From contig CAOLHI010001241.1 of assembly GCA_948474755.1 (NCBI GenBank), positions 248,001-312,000 of the forward strand: a stretch of DNA of 64,000 nucleotides, read 5' to 3'. The stretch comes from Ctenosaura bakeri (taxonomy: Eukaryota > Chordata > Lepidosauria > Squamata > Iguanidae). A program made the position numbers and the translations under genes. The notes under the pieces were generated by a model. That model had not been told where the DNA came from. It ran no database searches and saw only the letters and a program-made list of their open reading frames with translations. Positions 32,337 through 44,019 of this stretch are shown here, one piece after another (the first letter of the stretch is position 1; every line of letters begins with the position of its first letter).

Positions 32337-34444
32337 GTGAAAGGGACATTCCCTTGCCAAGGAGAGAGATACTTACCCAGGTGGACTGGGAGCCAAGCTG
32401 CCCCCTTGCCTGTCCCCTCCCTCTGCTACCACTTCTACTCCCTCATATCTCATCTCACTCAGACAGAAAGGCACTTCCCACTCAGAGCCCCTGAGCCCAC
32501 AAGGAGGAGGAGGAAGATAAAGGCAAAAAGCATCCACCAACAGCAGCTGGAGGAGACAGAAGTCCTGCCTGCTCCCTCTAGCAAAGAAGAATTTAAGCAA
32601 GTAGCCAGGAGATGTAGGGAGAAGGTCAGAAAGGCTAAAGCACAGAATGAACTTAGGCTGGCCAGAGACATTAAAAACAATAAAAAGGGCTTTTTTAAAT
32701 ATGTCCACAGCAAAAGGAAAAAGAAGGAGACGATAGGGTCGCTGCACAGAGAAGATGGAGAATTGGCAGAACTACTTAACACCTTCCTTGCCTCAGTTTC
32801 TTCCCAGAAGGATACAAGCACTCAACCTGGTAGTTGGGGAGCAGATGAGGAAGCAGGGGAAATGAGGCACATAATAGGTAGAGAGGTGGTACAGGAATAC
32901 CTGGCCAAACTGGATGAATTCAAGTCTCCAGGGCCAGATGAATTGCATCCTAGGATATTAAAAGAACTGGCAGAGGTCATTTCAGAACTGCTCGCTATAA
33001 TCTTTGAGAAATCTTGGACAGGAGAAGTTCCAGCATACTGGAAGAGTGCAAATGTTGTCCCCATCTTCAAGAAGGGAAAAAAAGAGGACCCAAATAATTA
33101 TCGCCCAGTCAGCCTGACATCAGTACCCGGAAAGATCCTGGAGCACATCGTTAAGCAGTCAGTTTCTAATCACTTAGAAAGCAATGCGGTAATCACGAGA
33201 AGTCAACACAGATTTCTCAAAAATAAGTCATGCCAGACTAATCTTATCTCTTTTTATGATAACTAGCTTGATAGATGAAGGGAATGCTGTGGATGTAGCA
33301 TATCTCCATTTCATAAGGTCTTTGACAAAGTTCCGCATGACATTCTTGCAAAGAAGCTGGTAAAATGCAGGCTGGACAGTGCTACTGTTAAGTTGGATTT
33401 GTAATTGGTTGACCGACCGAACCCAAAGGGTGATCACGAATGGCTGCTTTTCATCCTGGAGAGAAGTGGCTAGTGGGGTGCCACAGGGTTCTGTCCTGGG
33501 CCCAGTGCTGTTCAATATTTTTATCAACGACTTGGATGAAGGAACAGAGGGCATGCTCATCAAATTTGCAGATGGCACCAAATTGGGAGGAGTTGCTATT
33601 ACACCAGAAGACAGGATCAAAATTCAAAATGACCTGAACAGATTGGAGAGCTGAGCCAAGGCTAACAAAATGAAATTCAACAGAGAGAAGTGTAAGGTCC
33701 TACACTTAGGTAGAAAAAATGGAATACAGAAATATAGGATGGGGGACACATGGCTGGATAGCAGTACGTGTGAAAGGGATCTAGCTTTCAAGCTGAACAT
33801 GAGTCAACAGTGTGATGCAGCAGCCAAGAAAGCCAATGCAATTCTCGGCTGCATCAATAGGAGTGTGGTGTCTAGATTGAGGGAGGTACTGGTACTACTC
33901 TACTCTGCTTTGGTAAGACCTCATCTTGAATACTGTGTCCAGTTCTGGGCACCCCAATTCAAGAAGGACATGGTCAAGCTGGAGCAAGTCCAGAGGAGGG
34001 CGACCAAAATGGTGAGAGGCCTGGAAGCCATGCCCTATGAGGATAGACTTAGAGAGCTAGGTATGTTTAGTCTGCAGAAGAGAAGGGTAAGAGGGGACAT
34101 GATAGCCATGTTTAAATATTTGAAGGGATGCCATGTAGAGGAGGGAGAGGGCTTGTTTTCTGCTGCTCCAGAGACCAGGACAAGGAGCAATGGATTCAAG
34201 CTGTAGGAAAGGAGATTCCACCTGAACCTCAGGAAGAACTTCCTGACAGTCAGGACTGTTCGACAGGGGAATATGCTGCCTTGGAGTGTAGTGGAGTCTC
34301 CTTCTTTGGAGGTTTTTAAGCAGAGGCTGGATGGCCATCTGTCAGGAGTGCTTTGAGGGTGTTCCTGCATGGCAGGGGATTGGACTGGATGGCCCGTGTG
34401 GTCTCTTCCAACTCTACATTTCTATGCTTCTATGATTCTATGAT
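32337..34444 (+). pseudogene. CR1 LINE, 5'-truncated reverse transcriptase ORF and 3' end
   Basis: In family order the copy shows [44 protein letters not shown], the catalytic-box region [42 protein letters not shown] and RRATKM. The 3' end follows: GGATTGGACTGGATGGCC, CTCTTCCAACTCTAC and ATTCTATG repeats up to 34444. The catalytic FADD has become FADG. At least three frameshifts lie between about 33258 and 33400, and a TGA at 33652 replaces a tryptophan codon, so it cannot make an enzyme. The endonuclease and most of the 5' part are missing. Only ORF2-type sequence is present. Confidence 0.9.
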
Positions 34445-34579
34445 CTTTCTGCTGTTCCAGGAAAGCCCACCAACAGATCCAATGCAGCAATTGCCATTAT
34501 AACTTCATCTGGGTGCTATCTGGGTGTGACATAACTAAGTGGAGGGGTTTGAGCTCACCACTGGAGTCTGCCTGACTAT

Positions 34580-36654
34580 GGCCCTTTCCGCACCTTACCT
34601 TAATAGCACGACAACCCGCTGCCATTGCGGTATTACCAATATCGCAATAGGCCCAGTATGGAGCCTATTGCATTCTGCACGCACCAGGGCATTTGCAAGA
34701 TAGCACCAGCTCATGCCCGGTGCCTTTTCCGCACCTTGGCATCCTGGCCCACGGCCAGGTTCTGCCCTGTCCCCGCCCCACCGCCCTTGATTGGTCAGTG
34801 GTTTTTTTTTTATTATTATTATTTTGCCAGCTATTGTGCTAATGTTAGCATGATAGATCGTGCCAACAGGTGCTCGCATCAGCCTCAAGGGCAGGCCGGT
34901 ATCAGAAGCCGCCTGTAAGAGGCTGCACCAGAAAAGATGGGGACTGACAGGAGAGATCGCAGCTATGACCCAGCTCGAGGTGTAGCTGTCTCCACCACTC
35001 CCATGACCCATGATGGAGCCTGAGAAGACGGAACTCCTTGGGACACAGGCCATGCAGCTCTATATGAACAACATCACTTCTGTCCAGGCCTGGAGGGCAC
35101 GGCAGCAGTGGCAAGCGAGGGGAGCGACCCTGTTGGCAGCTGCCACCATCTCCACCCAAGCAGCTAGCTCCATCACTGCTGCTGTCTCAATCAACGGGGA
35201 AGATTCCACCAACCCACTGCTGTCTGGTGGGCTGGAGAGGGTGGGCTGAAATCACGGAGTCATGGGATTTAGCATCCTAGAGCTGGGAGGGTCCACAATG
35301 CTCATGGAGTCCAGCCCCTCCCATGCAGGAAGACTCCTGATGGAGGGCCATCCAGCTTCTGTTTGCACACCTCTCAGGAAGGGGGTGAGCCTACCACATT
35401 GGGAGGCAGCACATTGCACCGTCAGAACGGTGTGCCCTCCAGGGATTCTCCCTGATCTTTGGAAGCAATCTGTTTGCCTGACATTTGGCCCTATTGTGCC
35501 ATGTCCAGGTCTCTGCAGCAGCAGGAAAAGAGTTAGCTCCGTGTTCACTGTGATGTCCCCTCAAACCTGACAGCATGGCTCTCCTGTCTGCTGTCAACCT
35601 GATTTCCATCAGGTTAGACATCCCCAGCTTCCTGAGGCTTTCTTTGCAGCGCTGCGTGGTTTTCCGGGCCTTTCATCCTTTTGGTCTCCCAGCTCTAGAC
35701 TTGTTCCAGTGTGTTCACTATCATCATTGCTTTGTGATGGCTAGAACTGCACACGATATTCCAAGTGAGGTCTCCTCACAGCAGAATGAAGTGGTGGCAC
35801 TACATTCCCTGGTCTGTACAGTGCAGTCGCATGGGTTCTGTCCAGACTCTCAGTGGCCTTTTCAGCTGCCGCAGTATGGCATTCCTTCCAGCCTGTGGAC
35901 TGCTAAGTCCCCGGGGTGTCTTTCACACACCGTGCTTCCCAGCCAGGTGTTACCCAACCTGTGTGTGTGTGTGCAGTTCATTCTTCCTGCTGACGTGTGG
36001 ATCACTGCATTTCTCGTTGGGGATGTATGTATTGGGTGTGTTGGCTGGGCTCTCCAAAGTGTCCAGCATGTGTAACAAGGTTGGAGGTGTTTGGTTGTTT
36101 GGGTGATGGCCACAGAGATGGGGGAAGGTTTTCTCTCTGGGAGCTCCTCATTGATTCCACTGTGAGAACTAAGCTGGCCGTCAGCCTGAGGGCATGCTGC
36201 TCGGTGCTACAGCGCTAACATGCTAACGATGTATGGGGGCTGCTGTCGTCACAAGTGTGGGCAGTGGCGTCACCCCAGGGTGGCTCCCCTCGGTGACACG
36301 TCCTGCAGTGTTTGCTGCTGCAATGGGGGCAGCGGCCAGCCTGCTGCTGGGCAGAGCTTCCCCTGGGAGTTGCTGCATGAGGGACAAGCAGCAGGGACTG
36401 CCCATACCCCACCCACTCCTGGGTCATTCCCAGAAGCACACTGAATGGTGGCTCCGCATGCCCTCCGCTCGCGTGATTGATGCAGAAAAGGGAGGTTATT
36501 TTCGCCTTTCAGCCAAAAATGAAAAAAAGCGGGATCAGCACTGCCTGCAGCCGAGATAGCACCTGTTTGGCCAGAACATCATGCGGTATGGCGGCTCCTT
36601 AAGGAGGGAGAGAAAGTGCCTAATGCGCTTTAAAAACGCCATGCGAAAAGGACC
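34580..36654. mobile_element. TIR element, copy 3 (2075 bp including an inserted CR1)
   Basis: The ends are GGCCCTTTCCGCAC at the left and ATGCGAAAAGGACC at the right, flanked by TAT at 34577-34579 and 36655-36657. A second copy of the end motif, GTGCCTTTTCCGCACCTTGG, lies at about 34720. Near the right end, GGTTATTTTCGCCTTTCAGC resembles the hairpin arm of copies 1 and 2, and TAATGCGCTTTAAAAACGCC precedes the terminus. The inside is GC-rich but differs from copies 1 and 2. It holds a 79-codon open frame (35010-35249) of no recognised family and a reversed CR1 at 35251-36075. Whether this is a decayed autonomous relative is unknown; no transposase motif was identified. Confidence 0.7.
35251..36075 (-). 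mobile_element. Degraded CR1 LINE 3' portion inserted in copy 3 (minus strand)
   Basis: The plus strand here reads as the complement of CR1. GGAGTCCAGCCCCTCCCATG, GGCCATCCAGCTTCTGTTTG and GGGAGGCAGCACATTGCACC are the complement of the 3' UTR. TTCCAAGTGAGGTCTCCTCA and AGCCAGGTGTTACCCAACCT are the complement of the reverse transcriptase C-terminal coding part. It is clearly more diverged than the CR1 at 32337-34444. The 3' end of the element faces 35251. Confidence 0.75.
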
Positions 36655-39010
36655 TATCTTCCATCAAGCCAATCTCAGCAGCAAAGATTTTGCAGCTGGG
36701 ACTACTGACAGACAGAGGACATGTCTAAATTTAGGGGGGTGTCCTAGCAGTCAGTAACTTCCCCTCCTTTTTTTTTTTTTTTTTGGCAAGGATTGGAAAA
36801 AAATGTTAATATTTTTAATATCTCTAATGGGCACCATTTCCATGCCTGCAGGACTTGCCACAGACTATATTACCACCACACTACCAAAATATGCAAATTC
36901 TCTAACAAATTTCAGCAGCAAACTCAAAAAAGCCAACAAATGGAACAGGAAATGTTTATCTTTCCCTGGTTTGGCAGTGAAAATTGATGGCAAACTGCCT
37001 CTTTAAAACAAACAGAATGTGCTTGTTTTTAAAGTGTTTTATGGCTTGCTGCTGAATTTCAACAGCACAGTTTAGGGAGGCTGTGGGTCACAAAATACCC
37101 TGGAGGGCAATATGCAGCTCACAGACTACTTATTTCCCCCCTGCCCTTAGTGTCACATATTGACTAAAAGGTAGAATGTCCCCTTCTAGGTTTATAAACA
37201 TAGAAGAAATGCCAAGAGAATATAGAAAAGATAATAATACTGAAAAAATGATCTATACAGAATAGAGAATTACACATTAGATTAAGACAGCAATATATTT
37301 CCGGAGAATATTCAGATCTATGGCCCAGCATATTGTCACAGACTCCTAGGAACTAGAATGAGTGGACAATAAAGTGTCAAGGAAGGGTGGCTCCTTTTGT
37401 GCCAGGAACAGAAGCAGCACCAGGCTTCCTAATAGTCATAGTAAGGCACCCACTTCAAGTGTCAGGAGTGTGGAAGGCACCAGAAAATGTGGTAAATTAT
37501 AAGCAGGCCATACTCTGTGAGCGGCATAGCCTTCCCTGCAGTTCCTAAAGTAACTTGCCCTCAGGTGTTATAAAGGATAATTTTTCACTGTGACTGTTGA
37601 AGTTGCCAGTCCACTCAGCTTTCGTACATGGAATATGGGTGCTGAAGTGATGTATTCTTCACCAGAGACAGAACAATTTCTTGAGTCACTTTAGGCAGTG
37701 AGCATGGGCCAAGATAAAAATAGGATAGGGCATACCGAGTACCCTGAGGCATTTCTCTTACGGGATGGGGTACCTCTCCTTGCACTCTCAGTATTAGGCT
37801 AGCTGTGTCTCTTAATTAATAATGTAGGAATGTTGGGCTTCCAGGCACCCTGTATTTTTGTTCAAGGGAGCGAAGGGCTGGCAGAATATTTTAGAATGTC
37901 TCTTGGGGTAGGTAGATGTGAGATTAAGGCAATGAGAACCCATAATTATTGCCATATTTGAGCCAGAGGTGGAATTGCCTTAGGTAATCCCTCCCTATTT
38001 TGCTGGCATAGTGTATGTCTGTGCATATGATATCCCAGAATTCAATCCTTGACATTTCCAGTCAAGAAACCAGGAAAATCTCTATCCAAGATCCATGATT
38101 CTCTCTGGAGTTTACAATGGTGAACTGTCTCAGTATGAGGCAATTCCATTTATCACAGAGAATTTTAACAACTGTTGTTCTTTTGGTACACCTGGTTGCA
38201 ACAGTGTTAGCATTTGGGGATTCTAGTTACCTCATTCTCATTATCCCTTGGAGGATCTTTCAGCTGAAGTTATTGAACATGTTATGGAACACATGATACA
38301 TGATATTTGACAAAATAAAATGGAATTACTGAAAATGTAATAGGATATGATTCAAAAGGTAATTTTGAAACTACTTTACTTTTTCTCCTCTGGGGAACTA
38401 ATAATCATTAGAAATCTGATTAGTTTACCAACTCAGATGCATCACTATTGAGTAATAAGTAACACTGATGCAGGTTCTCAATGCTATTAAAACTTGCCAC
38501 TGTATCTCACTGAATCATGAGCCATTATAGCAATCCAGCTGCCTGCTGTTCAGTATATTAGGTGCTGGAAGTGAATGAAATGTCAAGAGTAGCCAAAAGG
38601 AGCAGTGACTCCGAGACGCTGGATGGAGTTCTTCAGTTCTCTCTTAATATGGATGAACTTGAGTATGTTCTCCTTGCCACTTGCTCCCAAGCCACATGCA
38701 GGCAGATAAATTAAAGTACAAGGTAAGATAGATCACATGGTTCCCATGAGATCCAAAGATTTTGCCCCCTTGGATAAGTGGTTGAGTCCTCCAGATAAAA
38801 CAGAAAAGGAAAAGATTGTGAAGAAACCACTTGTCCTGAAATTGTTAGAGAATCCAATAAAAACATATGCACAAGATCTTGAACATTCTTTTCTCTGAAA
38901 AGTTTGTTTGCTCAACAAACTATTGCAATAGCTAAACCTGCAGCTTAACGTATTGAAAGTATTAATAAGTTTATGGTTAAATCTTCTCACCCAGCTTTTC
39001 CAGCCAAGCT
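36655..39010. other. Non-coding DNA
   Basis: A T-run lies at about 36769-36784. I recognise no gene or full repeat in the remainder. Confidence 0.45.
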
Positions 39011-39017
39011 CCTGTCT

Positions 39018-39130
39018 ATTCTTTATTTATTTAATGAACTTTTAAACTGCCCACCAATTAGACAGTTGTACAACTGTCTAGGCAGTGTACAAACTGTTGA
39101 AAATAAAGTGTACTTTAAAATACAATAGTG
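39018..39130. repeat. Fragment of a common interspersed repeat, class unclear
   Basis: TTCTTTATTTATTTAATGAAC, AAACTGCCCACCAATTAG and CTAGGCAGTGTACAAACTG resemble a widespread squamate repeat end ("TTTATTTAT...CTGCCC...GGCGGTTTACAA"). It is too short and diverged to classify. A short palindrome GACAGTTGTACAACTGTC sits at 39061-39078. Confidence 0.4.
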
Positions 39131-42005
39131 CAAGAAGCAGGAAATAAAACCAAGTTAAAACAGGCAACAGAGAATAAAACATGCTGTCCTTTGTCTCTTG
39201 CTTTATTTGAAACATGACAGAACCACACATGGGTTTCTGTGCTTCTGCCATGCAATTCCTGTTAAAGGTGTAGAATAATGTATCTGTTGTTAGGATGAGA
39301 ATCTTGGCACCTAAGGGAACACACAGGTGTTGAATTCTGCGTACTATACACAGTCTTTTGTCAACACCCAGCAATATCCCACATTTAATTGCTTATATTT
39401 CTCATATATCACACCTCTGCTCTCAGCTTCATTTATAAATCATTGCAATGTTCTCTGGAGGGGTTTCATGTGTGTATGTGTGTGTTTTCTGATTTGCCAG
39501 TTCAGAGCCTGCTGTGACATAATATCTTTGTGTGAATTTCCTCTCCTGGTATCAGCTGCAGTCTAGACACACTGTATTACATAAACATATAGGAGAAACA
39601 GGATAAAAGGACAATGAGCTTACATACTGATCATAAGCCTTTCTGAAGTCTGCAAGTGCTAATGTTACACACTCTTTTTCAAGGATATTAAAGTTCTGCT
39701 TACTGAACAGTGTTCAAGGGGGCAGCTGGGGTACAGCTGAAGATGAAAGAGTTAAATATTCCCCAAGCCTTCTGTGGTAATGATAATTATTAGTCCCTCA
39801 TAATGTTATTTTCATCTTTCAAATCACGCACTTTAAATATAAATACACAGTTACAACAAATTCCAATCTCTGCATACATGTATGTGTACATGTGTACATC
39901 CTGTGTTCAGTATATTACACTGAACTCAATACTCTCAAAAAAGGGGTAAAGTATCACAGCCTGTGTGTTTGGTTCATGACTACCCATACTTGAACACTGA
40001 CTCCCAAAAAGTAGCACACCAGTTGTGACAGTACAAAGACTATTATGTTTTTCCTCAACCACAAGAACATTCATTCTCACCAAGAACTTTCCTTCTGGTG
40101 TGCTTTCCTTTCCTGCCAAGTGGAAATTCTGCAGCAGTCGGAAATAAAGTTTAAGGAAGAGATCTTTCCCAATTCACAGTATTAACAGGAGGGGAAATCC
40201 TTTTGCTTCTGTCATCCTCTGAGACTTGCTGGGGATGGGGTTGACACTAGGATTTTGTTAATAGTGCTAAAAGAAAAAAAAACTATATTAAACATTATTG
40301 ACTGTATATTGCTTCTTAGTTTAGAAAAATTCAGATTGATCCTAAGCTAGTGAGAAATGGGACGTTAATTACTAAGGAGACAAAAGATACTGGTGAGGTT
40401 GTGTGTGGACAAATGCTGCAGTTCCTTGTCTGTGTTCCAAGACATCTGGTTCATGACATTAGCTCCCTCCCTTGACTCAGTACCATGTAGAATAGAGGCT
40501 CTGAGATCTCTTTGTACCATGCTTTGACACCTGTATTTCCAAGATGTACTTTTAATAGCTGTCTTGAAATTTCAGTTTTATTGTAGTTGGGGTTCATGTT
40601 ACATTTTGTGAAGACAAATTGGTAAGCTAAATATCTTGTCTGTTTAGGGACAACAGTTAGAAGAACTGGACAGTATACTTCAGGCTTTATTTGTTGTATG
40701 GTGTGCAGAGTGCTTAAAGTCTAGGTCAGAAACTATAGTACTTGAGAACATATGCTTGGATGTGGGATGATCAACCTGATACAATCTCATACATGGATGC
40801 CAACGCATCAGAGCATAATAATACATGGAGGAGGATTCCGGGAGCAATTAACACTTGCTCAATAAATAGAATCTTAAGAATTCAAGGCATTGAATCATTC
40901 TGGCACTGTGTATGGGCATTTCAGTATTACAGAACCATTTTTACAGTTGATAGTGTTGTTATAAGACATGTGTCAGATGCTCTGAGAGAGTAAAATGTGC
41001 ACTTATAAAGGTGACGAGTGCCCCCTTCCATTTGAAGTACAGAGAACAACATCCTGGCTTTCGCTTGAGATATTACTCTTATATATCTTGCATCTCTGAA
41101 TTTCCCAGTTCTAAATGTGTGTCAGAGCACTGATCAAAACCTCTTCTTGTTGATATCTTTCATGATGACTGAAATACCTATGCATAGTATTACTTCTGTA
41201 TGTAAAGTTATACAGTGTTGACAGATTCTATAGCTCTTCTATGACATGGCACTATAAAAAATCCTTTCTTCTATAACTACCAAAGAAATCATGGGGGTTA
41301 AATGACAGCACTCCAACAGCTATTTGTCTGTCACAGAGAACTGTAAATTGTAGCCTGTCTCCAAGATGGTGTTTAGGCACATTCTGAGATTAATGGTTTT
41401 GCATAAACTCTTTGAGCTCCAGGATTGTTTGAGATGAGTTCTATCAAGAAGATCCATCCAATTTGAACTCAACTGAAGAGGTGCTTTGTGGTGATGGTGG
41501 TGGTGTTTTTTGAAATAAAGTTGTGTATGATTTGGCAAAGTTCAGATGCAAGTTTGGAGATAACGACTGAAATAATACATGGCTTTTAAAACAGGAACCT
41601 TTCTCACTAAGTGTCAAAGACATTTTTTTCTGAGATAAGGTGTCAGAAAGTAATACTGTTGCAGGATTTAAAAATATGATTATGAGAACAAGGTGCATGA
41701 AACATGATAACTGGGTGGGTTACATATAAGGAAGATTAACAGAAATCACCCCCAGTGTTCTGTTCACCCCTGTCTTTGGTTCTAGGACTTGTGAAATGGT
41801 GGACCTGCGAGGAATAGGATGACTGCTTGCCCTATTCCTGCTGTCACTGAAAGACCCTTAATTGGTTACAATTTTCTTAATGCTCCATGTGATAACTAGT
41901 CACAACCTTAAATGTAAAATGAAGGAAGAAACAATGGTCCAGTTCAAACAAACATATATTGTCTTAATAAGCTAAAATACATGAGTCTTTTATCCACATA
42001 CTCCA
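39131..42005. other. AT-rich non-coding DNA
   Basis: No supported gene or transposon is seen. Confidence 0.45.
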
Positions 42006-42027
42006 TGATGATGATGATGATGATGAT
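42006..42027. repeat. (GAT)n microsatellite
   Basis: Seven GAT units. Confidence 0.9.
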
Positions 42028-42205
42028 TCCCTTCTTTACCCTACCTTCCCTTGGATGCTGCACTAAGCCAGGAATTAATTAACCGTCGTTTCCTCTTATA
42101 TTCAAACAGGAACATTTCATTTACTAGGTTCAGAACACGCTAGGATCTTAAACCATGATGTAGTAACCATAACTTCCCAGTTTGGACATAACAGGAAATT
42201 ATGGT

Positions 42206-42291
42206 GGAAGGAGGGAGGGAGGGAGGAGGGAGGGAGAGAAGGAAGGAAGGAAGGAAGGAAGGAAGGAAGGAAGGAAGGAAGGAAGGAAGGA
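42206..42291. repeat. (GGGA)n/(GGAA)n microsatellite
   Basis: GGGA-type units grade into about thirteen GGAA units. The open frame on the complement (S, F, L and P repeats) is this microsatellite translated. Confidence 0.95.
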
Positions 42292-43664
42292 GCTGTCATC
42301 TTAAGCCAAGATATATCTTTGTTATGACCATCAAACCAGGGCTGTTGTCCTCAGTCTTCATTAATAAGAGTAAAATGAAAGGAGGTCTAAAAACACTACT
42401 TCTTCAGAAGGTTTACTTTCCTGAACCATCCATATAATAGTAATAGTCTTCTTGATTCATGTCATACAAATTGTAAGTTGATAATCCTATCACATTTAAC
42501 AGACATATCTATCCTAAGTAGTTTCCATGTACCACAGGTAGGTGAAGTTAGTTTCTGCATTTATATCTTTTAAAAAACTTTACAGCTGAGTTCATATTTG
42601 CTCTGAGCTTTGTTAAGTTCTCATGGTTCCTGTTTACTTGAAATGTAGCATGGGTAATGAGCTTTCTTTTAGTAAAAAACATTCATAATGTGAATTGTGC
42701 ATATATCAGCATTAGCCTATATTTGCATTTCCATTCAGGCATATCCTATTGTCCAATTAAGATAGGTCAGAATTATTTCTTGTATCTATTTTGTAAAATC
42801 CTGCTGATTTGTAGCAGATTTTCTACAATATTGTAAATATCCATTCCAAAACAGAGTCTCCATTCCTTGATACACTCTATTGCACACACAAATCTATACA
42901 TTATAAGGAGCTTTCTCATCCACTTCAAACAAAAATGCTGCTTATATGCACCAGTTTTCCAAAGTTCTGATGAGATCTAGTTGGATCTATAGAAGAAATC
43001 AATCCGATTTTAAACACTTTCAAAATATATTCCAAATGAGCTATTTTTCATTTTCAGTATCAGTGTGTTGACACTGGTCTTCTCTAGCTTTTTAGGTATA
43101 ATACCACTGATAATTATAAACATATATTGAGTATATATTTGTAGAAATGACATTATCTCATCTATGCGTAGCAAAGGATAGGGATTCTGTGTTGGAGCAG
43201 ACATTCACAATATTGTAGGAAATCTGCTTCAAGTCAGCAGGATTTTACAAACTAGCTACAAGCAATAAATCTGTTTTTTGGGCAAGAAAATTCTTATCTG
43301 TTACACCTTAAATGCTCTTATAACAAAATGACTGTCACACTCTGTAACAGAACAAATCATATATATATATAAAGACATTTCAAATATACAGTCAAGACAG
43401 AAAGATCAATAGGAAAAACATCTCTCAGCATCTATGCATTGTAATTTCCAGGCTTGGGAATGATTGTTGTAATGTGCTTTGCATGGGACTATCTTGATAA
43501 TGACAACATGGAAGCCTTAGTTGGTACAAAATCTTATAGTTGTTCTCCTGTTCAGTGTCAGGTAGTGATGTAATTCTTCACTAAACTTCTTCTTGAGGTA
43601 CCCATGACAAATTTCAGCAATTTTGTGAAAAATTCTTTAGAATCCACGCAGTTTTCATAGTTCA
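42292..43664. other. AT-rich non-coding DNA
   Basis: No supported feature is seen apart from a short AT run near 43360. Confidence 0.5.
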
Positions 43665-44019
43665 GGTCTTACTCTGTGCAAAATTCATATGTTGTTAGTT
43701 TGCACAGAAAACAGCATTTTCTGTGCAGGAAAGAGCATTTTCTGCATGGAAAATAATACTTTAATGCAGTAATATTAGTTTCTGTGTGGAAAACATCATT
43801 TTCAACAAAGAAAAAAGCTGTAATTGGGGATTTGTTCTGTGTAAAATTTGCACATTGTTGGTTTGCATTAAAAACAAAATTTCTTGCAAAAGAAATAGTA
43901 TTTTCTGTGTGGAAAATAATATTTCAAAACAGAAATATTGATTCCTGCACATTATATGTTGTTTTCTGTGCAGAAAATAGAAAACAACCGTATGTGAATT
44001 TTGTGCAAAATAAGTCTCA
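43665..44019. mobile_element. Foldback-type element with repeated TTTTCTGTGCAGAAAA motifs
   Basis: The left end (TTACTCTGTGCAAAATTCAT ... TTTGCACAGAAAAC) and the right end (GTTTTCTGTGCAGAAAAT ... GAATTTTGTGCAAAATAAG) are inverted repeats of about 45 bases. Between them the near-palindromic motif TTTTCTGTGYRGAAAA recurs at 43717, 43738, 43779, 43900 and 43962. The whole looks like two diverged ~165 bp halves. No protein frame longer than chance is seen, and the family is not recognised. No clear target duplication was found. Confidence 0.6.

Noticed and set aside
43665..44019. CRISPR-like array
   Set aside because: Repeats are irregularly spaced, diverged and palindromic within inverted ends, and the context is a vertebrate genome.
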